64,000 nucleotides of DNA, from assembly GCF_965363235.1 (NCBI RefSeq), contig NC_134846.1, positions 7,011,001 to 7,075,000 of the forward strand. Direction: 5' to 3'. The notes under the pieces are model-generated. The model did no database searches. It saw only the letters and a list, made by a program, of their open reading frames with translations, and was not told the DNA's origin. A program made the position numbers and the translations under genes. Shown in pieces: positions 37,561 to 50,719 of this stretch (its first letter is position 1; the number at the start of each line of letters is the position of its first letter). This stretch comes from Mytilus galloprovincialis (Eukaryota; Mollusca; Bivalvia; Mytilida; Mytilidae).

Positions 37561-37889
37561 ATAGTTTTAGGATTATTTCTTTGTTCAAACATAAGTTTTT
37601 CATTTTCTTTTTCTCTTTATATTACAAAATGTTTTGATTCTTGCTCATGTTGCTTTTGGGTAAAATTATTTTACTTTTAGGAAGTGGTCATTGGTGATTT
37701 TCCACTTCACTACTCCCTCATGTAATGTATAGTTTTAGGATTATTTCTTTGTTCAAACATAAGTTTTTCATTTTCTTTTTCTCTTTATATTACAAAATGT
37801 TTTGATTCTTGCTCATGTTGCTTTTGGGTAAAATTATTTTACTTTTAGGAAGTGGTCATTGGTGATTTTCCACTTCACTACTCCCTCAT
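37561..37889. repeat. 168-bp tandem direct duplication
   Basis: ATAGTTTTAGGATTATTTCT starts at 37561 and again at 37729. About 160 bp follow with essentially no differences, ending CACTTCACTACTCCCTCA both times. The near identity implies a recent duplication. It lies about 200 bp outside the left end of the MULE. Confidence 0.9.
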
Positions 37890-38103
37890 CTCCCATGCAA
37901 CTCCATCACCATGTCCCACTTCCTTGCTCTAAGATGAATTATTAATCACTTTCTCCCAGATATTCTTATTGTTTCCATCTGTTCCTACCACTCATTTAAA
38001 CGTTCCATTACCCTTAACCTTCTCCGCAATTAGGGGGAATGATTGCAGAAAAAAATATAAAAAGATGAAGCGGGCCGGGTACTCGACGAAAATAGACAAT
38101 TCA

Positions 38104-38193
38104 GCTGAACGGGTCGTTGTCGACCTGGGTACTCCATCAACGTACCCTGGGTACTTTTACTTTCAATGATGGTACCCTGGGTACCGTGTTTTG
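38104..38193 (+). repeat. MULE left terminal inverted repeat
   Basis: 90 bp, matching 49771..49840 in reverse, with an extra block of about 20 bp (ACGTACCCTGGGTACTTTT region) in this copy. It contains the palindrome GGTACCCTGGGTACC at 38171..38185. Likely holds the transposase-binding sites and the promoter of the left gene. Confidence 0.9.
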
Positions 38194-38328
38194 TCATACA
38201 CGTACCCTCGTTTGAAATAAAATGCGTCATGGTACCGCGGAGTATTAAACGTACCCTACTCTCGTCTTAAAACCACGTGATTGCTATCGGAACATCTCTG
38301 GATGTTGTTGATGTTGTTGATGATGCAA

Positions 38329-40395
38329 AATGGCGCGGAAAATTAAACAAGAAAATCTTAAGGAGTATTTGGATTCTATTGAAACTTTCAGGCCAATATT
38401 ATCCGGAAAGGAAGAGAAGTTAAAACAAAATATGTGAAAGCTGAAAAGGGAGAAAATGGATTTTTGACAGACACAATTATATTCAAGAGTGAAGACATTG
38501 ATAAACCAAAACAGAGAATTTGGGTTGCTCGGGAGACCCTCCTCTGCAATGGGACAGGCAACTGTCTCCGGAATTGTGGAGGTTTTGGTGAATGTGTTGA
38601 AGGTAGGAAGTATGTAATGCTTAGCTATAATGCTACAGAAACGTTTGATAAAATATGGGGAAATGGGGGGGGGCTGATCTTCTGCGTTCTGTTCTATGCG
38701 TAACGTCCGGTTGGAAGTTGGATTTTCAAAACACCCACCTTACCTCTTTCAAAAAAGGAGAACACTGATGCGTTCTTAATTCTTTAATTTGTTACCTATT
38801 GGCAAGATATAATAAATCTTATCTGGTGATTTAACTAGACATATGTGATCCCTTAGGCGTAGTGGAGTGCTCTTGAGATAGGAGGCATATACCAGTTACA
38901 GTTAGTTACAACTTACAGTATAAGTACATATTTAGTAGTAAGGAATCGGCCATTTAACTTGCAGAGGGGGGGGGGGGGCATTTTTTATTGTAAATAAATA
39001 TTTTGCCCTGACAGTGAATTTTGAGAAAATAAGTAATCTGGCCTGCAAGCTTAAAGGGAAGAAAAAAAATCTGACAGAGCATTGAAAAATAATGTTAAAG
39101 TTGAAAAAAATAATATGTAGTGCTGCGTCCCACGAATAAAAAAATATTCTGACCAGAAAAAAACAATGCAATTATACAGTTAAGCAAGTAAACCAAGATG
39201 GCAAAACATATTTTACATTTTTGAAAACAAACATTTTTCTTTCAATAATGTGGAAGCTAACTATTTATTTCAAAAAAATTCCATGCCCCTCCATTTGCTT
39301 TGTTTATTTTACATAGAAATCTTCCAACCCGTCCTCAAAGTCAAATAGTCCTTCACTTACAGCATCTAATTTTCCAACATTTATTTTATATATTGGATAA
39401 GTTTACACTATTCTTGTAGACATTGAATGCTTTCAAATATGAAACAATTCTTAATATTTTTTTGAATATTTTTAGGCTGCTCAAAAAAGGACGAAAAGAG
39501 GGCAAAGTCAGGCCACAGATGCTCCTTTAGAGTACAGTTGCATCTATACTCTGATGACATGGAACAATGGGAAGTCACTTTTGAGGGACACCACGTCCCT
39601 TCAACAACTGTGTGGGTTGCACCAAACAAAAACCCATTAAAGCAAAATGAGGTAATTTAAGTTAAACAATCTTAATATTGCCATTTCAAAGTTTGTAAGA
39701 TAGTACAAAAAAAGTAAATCGTTTGTACATATTTACTATTGGGTCTATTTCTGTTTTTTGACATAAAGAATATAAACAAATTCAAAACAACACACAACAC
39801 AGTTTCCAATTTCAGAAAAGGCCATATTCACAGTTGGTCATGGCAGGTGTCTTGCAAGAAGCAGGACCAGCTTACCGTTCAAGAGCACTTGAGGTCGACC
39901 CAGTTTTTCAGGGTCAGTGTTTCTCATTTGTTTTTAGTTTTCAATGTTAAATGATGCTTTTTGTCCGTGTGTGTCTAATTTGTTCCTGGGTTTGTCTTTT
40001 GTACATTGATTTGGCTTCTGTTGTATACACTTCTTTTAACAACATTTCTGAAAAACTCAGAATTATTGATTGAATCATTTTAAACTTAGAAAAAAAATCT
40101 ATTTTTCTTACAGATTCGTAAAAGAGCTCTAACTTTAATGAAAGATGGGATAACTTCATCTAAAAAGATGAAGTTAAATCTGAAGGAAGATGTTAGTTAG
40201 AAACAACTACAATCTTTTATACAATACAGGAAGAAAAAGGAAAAAAAAGATGGGACAGTGATGAGACTAAGTAACTATTCAGACTCATCAGATGAAGAGT
40301 CTGCAGAGGAAGACAACCTTTTAGGGATACCTAAAAATAACAAACAATTCCATCCTAATAACACTTTGCAGATAAGAATAAATCCTACTATGTGA
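38329..40395 (+). pseudogene. MULE left gene: zinc-domain paralogue without a catalytic domain, damaged
   Basis: Likely exons: 38329..38602, 39476..39651, 39816..about 39911 and 40114..40395. It starts MARKIKQENLKEYLDSIETF. A domain follows with C-x5-C-x3-C, then EGC, HRCSF, QWEV, GHH and WVAP, whose cysteine, tryptophan and histidine spacing matches residues 127-195 of the transposase. The intron after 'EG' is at the same place and phase as transposase intron 1. The tail is Lys-rich then acidic (SDSSDEESAEED). There is no DDE, MULE or SWIM region. Damage: a frame change in exon 1 after ETFRP, a doubtful donor at the end of exon 3 (CAGGGTCAG) and an in-frame TAG at 40198 with open frame beyond. 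It may have been a DNA-binding helper or repressor; that is inference. Confidence 0.7.
38603..39475 (+). other. MULE left gene, intron 1
   Basis: It starts GTAGGAAG and ends TTTTTAG. AT-rich with a poly-G run at about 38966..38978. No other feature seen. Confidence 0.6.
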
Positions 40396-40737
40396 TATAT
40401 GTTTTTTTCAGAGCCCAAGTCACCCAAACAAACTCTAGTCAAATGTCTGTATTACCTCTTCTGATATTAAATGAAACAAGAGGCTCTGAGTTCTTATTGC
40501 TGATCTTATATCAGCTCCAGCTTTACAGCTTTATAGTTCTCCAATTCACATGTAAAATACTTTCCTTGTATTGCTATAATAAAGCATCTGTTGTCAGTAA
40601 TTAAAATGTAAAAAATTGATATTTGACCTTAAGCTTAAACAGACTTCTTAACTATGCAAAGTTTCTAATAGTGAAGCTAATGGAGCAAGGTTAAGACTTT
40701 GGTATTTAATATTGGTCTGAAAGCTGTATGGTCGATA

Positions 40738-41062
40738 GCATGAAACAAATTTAACATAGCCAAGGGATAAACAAAAACTAGTAAAATCAGAGGACAGTGA
40801 CAAGAACAGTATTAAACAAAAAAAACTAAATATAGTAGAAACAGCATGAACTCCACCAAAACCGGAAGTGAAATCATGTGCTCCGGAAGGGCAAGTATTT
40901 CCTGCACTGTTTACAGCACCTGTTGAGTTGTTTCTTTGTCATATTCGGTTTAGATGGATGGTTAATATAAGATTGAGAAAGTGTTATTATAATGATCAAC
41001 CAGATAGTGATGATCAGTGATGACATCCGTAAAATTTCTTGATGGCAGATTTTTATTTTATT
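40738..41062. repeat. Mussel repeat copy in the gap between the two MULE genes
   Basis: 'GGGATAAACAAAAACTAG', 'GTGCTCCGGAAGGGCAAG', 'ATAATGATCAACCAGATAGT' and 'CATCCGTAAAATTT' follow the order of 26365..26800. It lies downstream of the left gene's AATAAA, so it probably inserted into the element. Confidence 0.65.
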
Positions 41063-41734
41063 GATTCAGACCCTTGTCTTAGTTTTTGAGAGAGAAGAAC
41101 TCCTTTATCAACAAAATCCTGATATTTAGAACTAGCTCATCATACGAGTCGATATGAGAAACTCAGCAGGTGTTTCATGAAAAGCAAAGATGTTTACCCT
41201 ACCAGTGCACCCAGTTTTTTGTGGAGTCTGATTTTCACATGTAACACACATTTTTTTTAATTTTTTTTATATAATTTGTTTTGTAGATGATTGTTTTCAA
41301 GGTCTTGTACAAATACCAGGACTTTCAGTTTTGTCTAGCATTAGAATCTTGGTCGCCTGTCTTCTCCATTAAATGAACACCCTTTAACTTAAAAGTTATT
41401 GATACTAAAGATATAGACTTAAAATGATTGATTTAATCAAAATGATTCAAAATCAGGACCAAAACTTTTCCTCTTGATGTGTCTGCCTGAGCGTGATTTA
41501 AAGCCACCTGAAAAAGAAATCAAAATTGCTAATATTATCATTGTTCTATTCTATTTAGATCAAGCCAGAGAGTATGTGACGTGACAAAACTAATTTGAAT
41601 ATATTTCTGTTTAGTACTTCTTTATATTTAAGTGTGTGACAGACTTTTATCCTTTAAAGACATACAATATAGTCATGAAATTATATGATAATGAAGGTAT
41701 TGAAAAATTACCAGTTTCAGAAAGCTAAATACTA

Positions 41735-42182
41735 TTCTCTTATGGTTGGGGCCTGTTATCTATTTCTCGCATGAATAGATAATTCTCGTATCACACTGTC
41801 CGGAGTGTGATACGTAAAAGTGATACGAAAAATGCGTTAATTTGATTGGCCAACGAAACCTCCTGAAACGATATTGCGGCATTTTCATTGGCTATTCTTT
41901 AGGTCAGTTAAAGGTCACAATGATGTACATTTCCTCCATTGCAACGGAGATAAGCGATTTCTTCAATAATATAGAAAATACGCACACTTTTCACCTTATT
42001 ATATATTCTTATTCAAATATTATTACATTCTGAAGCGTACAAAATGTTTAAAAAAGTCTTATGTTGAAGATTGACGACGAACAGGACATATGACGTCACA
42101 ATGCAGTTATGTTCAAGCGACTGGGTCGACGTTTCGCGGATTTTTTTTATTAAGCACAAAAAGCATGTTTACCATAAGAGAA
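41735..42182. mobile_element. Candidate small TIR element inside the MULE
   Basis: TTCTCTTATGGT (41735..41746) and ACCATAAGAGAA (42171..42182) are inverted repeats; the match weakly extends outward as CTATT/AATAG. Inside, GTATCACACTGTCCGGAGTG begins a 26-bp palindrome (41789..41814). No gene inside. The element ends just before the transposase AATAAA signal. Confidence 0.5.
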
Positions 42183-42339
42183 ATAGGTTCGTTTATTATT
42201 ATATTGAAATTAAATAACTCGAGTTGATATCAAGCGATATCTAATTCTCACTCGTTATGAAACCTATAATACTCTCCTGCTTTCTTGAAAGGGGAGACAA
42301 AATAGTCAAAATAAGTATTACAAATGTACCTGACTTTCT

Positions 42340-45300
42340 TCATGAAAGTTGTGCCATTATTTGACCTCTTGACAGAGATGGGGATTTTGCTACCAGCTCT
42401 TTTACAAACTGTGCTTGTGATTCTTTCTGTTTGGTTTCCATTTCTATCCTCTTTTGCCTTAATCTTGCATAATCTGAAACTATGAAAATATATCTTGTAA
42501 TAAAATACAGTCATAAATTAAGGTAAAATCCATGTCACCTTCTAAAAGTGACTCAGAAGAACTTTTTGGAGATACCTCCCTTTGATAATAAATTGCAATG
42601 CTTTCATATATATATTTTTTCAAATAATGTCAAACTGAAAAAAAAAAATTCCGCATTTAAGATTGAATTTTGAATAAACATTCTCATTTGAAAAATAGGG
42701 GCTAAATATAAAAATGGCTGAATTATATATTGGCCTGGTTTGAAACTGGATCCCACAATATGGGAACCCTGGTAACTTATTATACATACCAATTATTAAA
42801 AGGCATCGCTTAGTAACAAGGATGACACATTGCAATAATAACAAAATACTGTACCACTGCAAAAAAGTTCAGTTGTATATTAAAAAGATGGTATATACTC
42901 ACGTGGAGAATCTAACTTTGGATCAGTGAGACGAGGCTTAACAACAGCTCCAATCAATAAAGTCTGTTTGGCTCTGGCAACTGTAAAATATGTGTGAATA
43001 AACCATTCAAATCAGACTGGAATTCAAAAGTTTGAATCATAAATTCTGTGACTGATTTATCAAATTCATTTGAATTTGCAGAAAGAAAGAAGTGGGCTTT
43101 TTCGATAATGCCAATGTTTCAAATATTGTAAAGACTAAAGTGATGAAAAATATATTGAATCTAATCATGTCAAGCATTTTTGTCATAATGTTGAAGTAAA
43201 TATATAAAATAATCAGCCTTATCATATACCTATCCGTGAAGATGCACGCCGTGCTGTGTTACGTTTTCTTTTCAGGCTTCCATTATGTGTCTTTCTTTTC
43301 TTTGGTTCAACTGGATCATCCTTGCTCTTTGAAACCTTAATAAAAATCCACAAAATCTAGGGAATTATAATGGTCTTGTAAAGATACACAACTGCATATC
43401 AAGTTTAATGCAAGTCAATGGAGTAGATAGTTGTACTCGCAAGCTATTTTACAGATGAAAAAAAGGACAAATATGTCTCCAAATCAGAGCACGAGTGTGT
43501 GTGCATTTGTTCGGGTACAAAAACTAAGCATCTATTTATGGTATTTTTTTAACATTCTATAGTTTTGATTTAACAGTTGTTCAATCTGAAGAGCAGCGTC
43601 TGCAGTAAAAATAAATCTTGTACCGAGATACTGTATCATTGAAAGGTTATGCTTGGATATCGATATCATTACCTTGAATTATTACAGACATTCTTGATAT
43701 TCTATAGCTTAGATTTTGTATTGGAAGACTGATTTGGTTATTTCAATAATTTTGTGCAGAATTGAATTGAATTGAACATATTTCTTTAAAACAAACCTTT
43801 TGAAGGACTCTTTTTCTCTTGAAAGGATTGGCAGCTCTTGGTTTTGCTCCTCTTTCCTTTGGTTTCCCGATTGTCAGACATGTCTTTGGGAGGTCTTTAG
43901 GTCTAAATTTGTCATTTCTATCTGACCTTTGTACCACAGACAGAAATTCCCATAATTTACCTTTATGTTCTTCATACAAATCTGATAAACGTTCAAACAC
44001 AATCTGTGAAAATGAAAAAAGTGTGTATGAAGATAATTTTCATTGTGTGCCTGAAATCTCAGAATGAGGTAAAATAGTTACGAAGTTCATCCTCTTACAT
44101 CCATGAACTTTAAACTTTATAAAACTTCAAAAATGCATAAATGTTCTTTGTGAACTGTCACAGATACATAAGATAAAAAATATTACAGCATCAGAGATGG
44201 TGTATTTACTTAAAATACTTGAATGATAATACAAGATACAGTAAATTCTATATAAATTTTGATCTAGATTCAATTTAGTCCTGAAGTGAAACATATTGAA
44301 ACTTTAACAAGAACATTTTAACACCTAGATAAGTTTACATGTAGGAAAAGGATTTCAATATTGTTGTTCTTACACTGTCATCAGCATCACAAAGCAATTC
44401 ATCTCTGCCTTGTCTTGGCCTTGCAAGCTGTTTACGTCTAAGAAATTCAGCAAGTTTCCCTTTGGCAGATTCCCTGACATTACTGTTCCTTTTCTGATCA
44501 TCAATGAAAAGTAAAACTGCTTTCATGTGTATACACATATCTCTTAAAGCACTACGCCAAACAAAATCTGTACATGTACATGTTGTTGTATTCATATCAA
44601 TCAAAACTTCATCATTTGCAGGAATCAGACCAGTAGGATGCAGCGATGAAAGCAAGTTCTTCAGAACACTGGTGTCCGAAATCGTGATCCAATTTCCTTT
44701 GCGATCCTTAAATCTAAAATAGAGATTTAAAATGACTGTTTATATCCTTAACTCTATGCATGGGATGTGAATACATGATTATATAGTTCATTTAAAGCTG
44801 TGCCAAGGCCAGAATACTCTGGTATTGAATCATACTTTTACCTATGTTGATAGTAAATTTCCTTTGACACATGACAAGCACAGTTTATTGAATTGGCTTA
44901 GCATCTTTTCAAAAGTAATTTATATATTGGAAATAAATTTATTAAAGGTAACCTTCTCTTGTCACAATAACTGACAGTATTTCAAATCTAAATTAAAATA
45001 ATAAAATAATATCATAATATTTGCAAACAAACCTTTGAACCTTTTGGTGCTCATCTGTAACAATATAAATCCCATTTTTTTCGGTATCTTTTACTTTGTA
45101 GGTAAGAAACATAAATCTCGCCTGATTGTCACGCAAAGTAATGTCTGATGGTGTGGCCTTTCTTGTTCCAAGACTGAAATGGATTTACACTAAAATTATA
45201 AGGAAAACTTAAGACAATGATAAATAACAAGTAAACAATTGCTCATAATAAAGATATTTATTTAGTTAAGCTGATGGAAAGAATAAAAAACACATGTAAT

Positions 45301-48300
45301 CAACAATTACTAGTATACATTCACATTTTGTCTCGTAGCTAGGCTCACATATATTTATCGATAAAGAATGTAAAAAAACATGCGTCGATAAACTATGAAA
45401 TATAGGTCATGGTGACCTAATTTGATCTGGATGCTGACAGATAACCATAAATGTACATGTTTACAAGTTTAAATGACTCTAGTACAAGTAGTTGCTAAGT
45501 TTTGCCAAAGTTGGACGTACAAATATATATATTGAAGTTGCATTATAACCCCAATAGGTTGAGGCAACTTGAGGTCTAAAAATAGCTATGCTGCCTATGC
45601 AAACTGATCTAAATACCATTTCTATTAAAATATATTCAAAGCCTTATAGATCAGTAAACTTTTTGTCCTGGTGGTTAATGTTCTAACAACCACATTTCAT
45701 TGTAGTGTACATAAATGTACAAAAAAACTTACTTGTGACAAATTGTTTTTGCTGCATGCGTGTCTAGCAAAGAAGCTTTTTTCTTCTGACCTACTGCTGC
45801 CTCATTTCCTGATTTCGCTTTCTCAAAACCTAAAATGTGAAAATGATAGGAAGGAGTAGATACAGTTTGGGGTAAAATTTGCCCAAAATCAAGTTTACAA
45901 AACTAACCAACAAGAGGCTCACCTGACAAACCTTATTTAAAACCATTTGGAAAAAATTGCTTCTTATTTATATTATTTGCCTTTTATAGTTTTCAAGATA
46001 TATACAGCTTACAGAGGGATGGAAGAAAAAGTAAAGCGGTATTGGTTACTATATCTTCAAGGGATGGAAGTCTGAAGCAGTTTAAAATGACAAAAAATCA
46101 ACAATTTGCTTTCAACAATGTTAAAGCCCTATTTGGTAAAATATTGATTGTCTTTGAACATGTAGTAGTTTCAAAGAAGATATTAGGGCAAATTTACAAC
46201 ATCAGACACAAAATGATGACAATAAATTGCATGGTCTCATAAAAATGTGAGGTGAGCTGAAAATGAGAAACAATGTGTACAACAATATAAATGTACCTGT
46301 CAGTTCAAACACAAGAGTTGAAACTTTTTTTCTTTTTCCACCAACACAATTGCCTACTTTCAAATTCAGATTTTCATCACAGTTATTAGTAGTCATTGTT
46401 CTGCTTCCGTTGCATGCAAGTGGGCGTCTTGTAATATCCAACCATGCATATCTCCACTTTGGACACCACCATTCCTCTATAAAGTACTTTTTCAGTCGTA
46501 TCTGCTTGTCATCTTTGAAGAGGAGGTCAATAACCTTTCAATGAAATTTTTTTTCTTCAATTTTATGCATGGCACATATTGTACATCAGGAGTTTTATAG
46601 TATATACTATTAAACTCCTTGTTCACATGTACAACATGATGGATAGACGAGACACATTATACAATTATAGCCGTTGTATGAGGTCGATACAAGGATATAT
46701 TGACTGAGGACGAAGTCTGAAGTCGATATACTTCTTTGGGTCGATATATCCTGTATTGACTGAATACAAAGGCTATAATTGTTATATTATTAATTACCGA
46801 CCATATTTGTATCAAAATCATCAGTGCACTATATTCCTGTTTTCGATTTTTTATTATTTTTATTTTACAGGTATAACATATTGTCTCTTAACAAGTTTAC
46901 CATATTTGTTCTGATTTCAAATTATTATGTTTTTTTTAGTACATTTTATATATTTTGAAGATTTTTTGAAAGTTAATCGATCATAAATATACACTTTTTT
47001 AAAACAATATCATGAAATTCATTAGTTGACGTCAAAAAGTATATCGGTTTTTAGATATTCTTAAAAAAAAACGTGCAATATCAGTTTTCTATAAATATTT
47101 AAACGTGCAATATCACTTTTCAATCCACCGTTTTCAGTCTACCTTAGATAATATAGTTTAACATGTGACCATCCCTGAACGAATCAAATTAGTTGAAATA
47201 TATGAATTAATAGTATTTACATGTACAGAATGGTTGTAACAAAAGTATAAGGTCAAAGGTCAACATCCATGGTACATGGCATATTGCCTTGATCATGTTG
47301 CTGTGATCTCCCACATGCAAAATACATGAAATATATAAAAAAATCTATCTTATTAGTCAAAGAAGATACAGCTCCAACATGCTTTTGTTTTGAATGGACA
47401 GACTGAAAAATATAACATGTGACTATACAGCTTTTTGTGACAAGCCCCAACTTTTTTTTTAAATTGGAAATGGATAATATATAATTGTCTTATTAAATTT
47501 ATACCTTAGTCATGTTTAATTTTTTATGAATTTTGAACTTACAGAATGTTTTGAGTCTTCAAAAAGACGAAACAAGATTGTCAAGAAAAAAATCCATAGC
47601 CCCTACCCAGCAAATTAAATGGCTGCTGCTGTATGTATTTTTTATACGTCATGTGTGATTTTGGACTTTAAAAAAATATTATGTATACAGCATGTACATT
47701 GTATACCTACATTATATAAACATAATACCTGTAAAAACATCTGCCATCTTTCACAAGCCCTTTCCTCAGACACAGCCCTTGCAACAATCTTGAATCCAAG
47801 AATGATTAAGTAAGAGTCATGAAGCGAAACTGATTCATGAGTTAGCTTTTCCATCACCGCTTTAACTAAATGGAACCAACAAAGGACATATGTTAGTTCT
47901 AGGCGCTGGCATGCATTAGCAGAAGCTTCAAACTTGTCTATCATGACTAAAGGTTTATACTCTTGGACCCTGGAACACTGGGTAACTCGACGATAACCCT
48001 GATTATTTGGCAGCTCAAAGTATCTAAAAGGATGGTCACACTCATCATCAGGACACGGCACATTTTCCTTGATAGCTCGTAAAGCATTAAATATATTATC
48101 TGAATTTTCTCTGCTCATAATAGTGAATGACGTTGGACATCCAAATCCATCTTTATGCTGAGTGATAGCAGTCATTAGAGCTGCGCCATCCTCCTGTAAA
48201 CCATGTTTTCCATCAATTCCAAGGACAGCTTGGTTTTTTCTGGCTGACAAAAGTGCTGATTGGTTGGACACTGCCAATACATAACCTCTATCTCTATCAT

Positions 48301-49602
48301 CCATAGCAGCCTCTTCTGCATTCCCTTTCTGGTACAAAAGCAATTGGCCAGAGTTTCTCAATTCATTAACTGCTAAATGATGGACAGCAGTCCACTGTCC
48401 TGAACTGAAAGGGTGTCTTTTCTCCGTAGTTTTTATGAAGTCAACCACACGTTTATCAGTGGGATTTGTTCTTGTGTCTTTAAATTCTGTCTCCATGTCA
48501 GGCTCCTTTAAATCTTTTATTTGACGTCTGAAAACCTCAAATGGCTTAAGTCCATATGATCTGCTTACCATAATATTGTCTTTAACACGTTCTAATATTT
48601 TCCTGTTTCCAGTTGGTTCACTCCATTCTGAGCCACTATCAGTATGGGATCCTCTTATACAAACATTCCACTTGGTTTCATCTGACAACATAATTTTTGC
48701 TGTTACACTAACCTGACAGTTGTGGCGATCATGACGTTTTCTCTGAGAAATGCAACCTACAAAACATTTGTAAACAATCATTTATAACAGGCTGTAATTA
48801 GAAAAATGTTGTTGTTATTTTTTCCAGGTGAGCGATTCAGGCTCTTATGAGCCTCTTGGTTTTGAAATCATCCACATGTTATAAACTTTTTATGTCCTTT
48901 ATAATTGATCTTTTAGGGACCGATCATTTAACTTGAAGGGTTTGCTTTTCAGTTAAGAATATATTTTCGGCACACAGAGGGTGAGAATTTATTTATTTTT
49001 TGAACTCCCAAAGCAATTTTTTCAATTTTTACATTAGAGTATTTTTTTTATATTTTACCCTATCCTCACCAAATTATTTTTTTTTCTTCAATGTCAGGTT
49101 AAAAATATTTTAAAAAAACAAGCCTTGGTTGCTTTGAGGCTTGTTTCTTATCTATCCTTGGTCATATCATACCTTCTTCACCAATTCCATCGCAAACACG
49201 TTTGCAAGTTCCTTTACCAGGGCAATAAATGGTCCAATACACAGCAACAGAATCTTTATCCAAACCAGCTTTGATTAACCTTTGTTTTTCTTTCCCTTCT
49301 TCAGTTAAAATAAACATGTCGGAATATCTATTCCGTGTTGCAACGATTTCATGGTTGTTTCGATTGATCTTAAATGAAAAACGTTCAACATTGTCATCCT
49401 CTTTAGGTGTGATGTACTTCTTCTTTATATCACGTTTGTACCTGACCAAGTCAATTTCCTTCAACAACTGATGACTTGTCAAACTGTTTTCTAACTCATT
49501 GCCACCAACAGCAACATGGAAGGTTCGGAGAAATTGATCATGTTCGTTCTCATCTGATTCTGTTTCTGAATCATTGTAACCCGAATCAAATCCATCGTCC
49601 AT
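42340..49602 (-). CDS. MULE transposase, ten exons, open over 932 residues
   Basis: Exons: 49602..49173, 48756..47729, 46534..46297, 45829..45733, 45173..45033, 44713..44374, 44003..43797, 43335..43230, 42980..42903 and 42473..42340. All have GT/AG borders and matching phases; the total is 2799 nt. The N-terminus is acidic. At 127-195 lies a zinc-binding, WRKY/GCM1- or FLYWCH-like domain (C127, C133, C137, C145, C157, W173, H181). The catalytic region holds D325 in LGIDGKHG, D417 in MIDKFEAS, and CWFHLVK at 436-442; the third acidic residue is probably near 474-479 (SEERACERW). A SWIM zinc finger has C690, C692, C705 and H707. Basic nuclear signals are PKKRK (838-842) and KRKR (849-852). It should bind the element's terminal repeats and cut and paste it in the nucleus. 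No lesion was seen. Confidence 0.92.
45905..46262. repeat. Repeat fragment in MULE intron 3
   Basis: It starts CAAGAGGCTCACCTGAC and ends AAATGTGAGGTGAGCTGA, short inverted ends resembling the GAGCCTC/GGTGAGC family at 11511..12739. The inside is diverged. Confidence 0.45.
46658..46790. repeat. Inverted repeat in MULE intron 2
   Basis: ACAATTATAGCCGTTGTAT and 'ATACAAAGGCTATAATTGT' face each other about 95 bp apart. Between them GGTCGATA..GGATATAT and GGTCGATATATCC repeat the pattern. Small foldback-like insert. Confidence 0.65.
46791..47728 (-). other. MULE intron 2, remainder
   Basis: AT-rich intron with no recognised repeat; the splice donor is next to 47729. Confidence 0.6.
48826..48862. 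repeat. GGTGAGCGA..GAGCCTC repeat fragment in MULE intron 1
   Basis: CCAGGTGAGCGATTCAGGCT then CTTATGAGCCTC, the right-end signature of the repeat at 11511..12739. Confidence 0.65.
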
Positions 49603-49770
49603 TTGTTGTTTACAAGTGTAGAATATAATTAAAAATCAACCCACGGGCTAACCACCAACATCCGACTATTCGGAACTCCTAAGAAATCTCGCCATAAATT
49701 TCAAGACTCAAATCGGTACGAAGCTGGGTACGATTATCGACGGAAACGTACCCTATTGGTACCATTCATC

Positions 49771-49840
49771 CAAAACACGGTACCCAGGGTACCATCATTG
49801 AAATTAATGGAGTACCCAGGTCGACAACGACCCGTTCAGC
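49771..49840 (-). repeat. MULE right terminal inverted repeat
   Basis: 70 bp, with the palindrome GGTACCCAGGGTACC at 49779..49793. Further GGTACC/GTACCC motifs continue inward to about 49715, just upstream of the transposase start at 49602. Confidence 0.9.
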
Positions 49841-49849
49841 GACAATTCA

Positions 49850-50260
49850 ATGACGAAAATGACTAAAATACAACGTTGTACATTGGATATGAGTTCATAG
49901 AAATTTTATCAATATGCCCGAGTCATAGTATATGTATTGTAAGGTTGTTATTTAGTGTTACATAAATGTTTCCAATTTACTAATTTTTTTTTTTTTAAAT
50001 TCTCGTTTTTTGTCTCTCATTGCAGTTCGTTTAAAAAAAGTAAGAGTTACCTCGCTTTTAACCCATCTCTGACGGACATGTTATTTATAAATATTTGTAC
50101 TTGTAAATAGATGTACCGGATGTAAGCAGTTCATTCCTTATTAAATACTAAAATTATGGTCACATGTTATGTGCAAATTCACACCGTCGTAATGAGTGTA
50201 ACGGAGAGCCTATGTTTTGTTACAATGTTTTTAGTGGCATACAGCTGCCATCGAAATGAC
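49850..50260. other. No gene seen
   Basis: Flank of the MULE target site. AT-rich with nothing recognised. Confidence 0.5.
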
Positions 50261-50264
50261 CAGT

Positions 50265-50610
50265 TGCTCGGATAATTATTTCGGCAAATTGATATATTAT
50301 CACGATAAATCGACATATTATCACGATAAATCGACATATTATCTCGATATGTCGACTTTATTATCTCAACAAGTCGACATTTTGGAAGCATTAAATCGAC
50401 TTGTCTAGATAGTTATCACAACATGTCGACATACTTTTCGCGACAAGTCGACAAAATATATCTCGGCAACTCGTCTTGAGGTCGTGATAAATGCCTGTAA
50501 ATGCTCTTGTCTTGTTGAGTTGTCGAATTAATTATCACAAGTCAGCTTTATTTTCTTGTCAAGTCGACATGCAACGAGGTCGATCAAGACGAAATAGGTT
50601 AAGAAAAATC
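50265..50610. repeat. TCGAC/GTCGA-rich repeat array
   Basis: Perfect 24-bp direct units (CACGATAAATCGACATATTAT region) start at about 50302 and 50326. Diverged TCGACTT and TCGACAT motifs then repeat every 20-40 bp to about 50575. Because TCGA is self-complementary, many units can pair with each other. Non-coding. Confidence 0.65.
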
Positions 50611-50719
50611 CATCGAAAATAGATGAATGATTAAAATCTACGTACCATGTAAAAGTGTGAATTTTGGACTCTTTGTCCCCTTTAATCTCGGAAACCGTAG
50701 GAGCTAGCACAAATCTGAT

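Larger units (their letters stand above)
38104..49840. mobile_element. Mutator-like (MULE) DNA transposon, two convergent genes, apparently complete
   Basis: This 11,737-bp element begins GCTGAACGGGTCGTTGTCG and ends with its reverse complement. The perfect 9-bp target duplication GACAATTCA lies at 38095..38103 and 49841..49849; 9 bp is the usual MULE value. Inside are a left, plus-strand gene (38329..40395) and a right, minus-strand transposase gene (49602..42340). They are convergent, each starting about 225-240 bp from its terminal repeat. AATAAA signals lie at 40578..40583 (plus) and 42192..42197 (minus). Matching ends, exact duplication and an open transposase point to recent insertion. 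Several smaller repeats sit in its introns and in the gap between the genes. Confidence 0.93.
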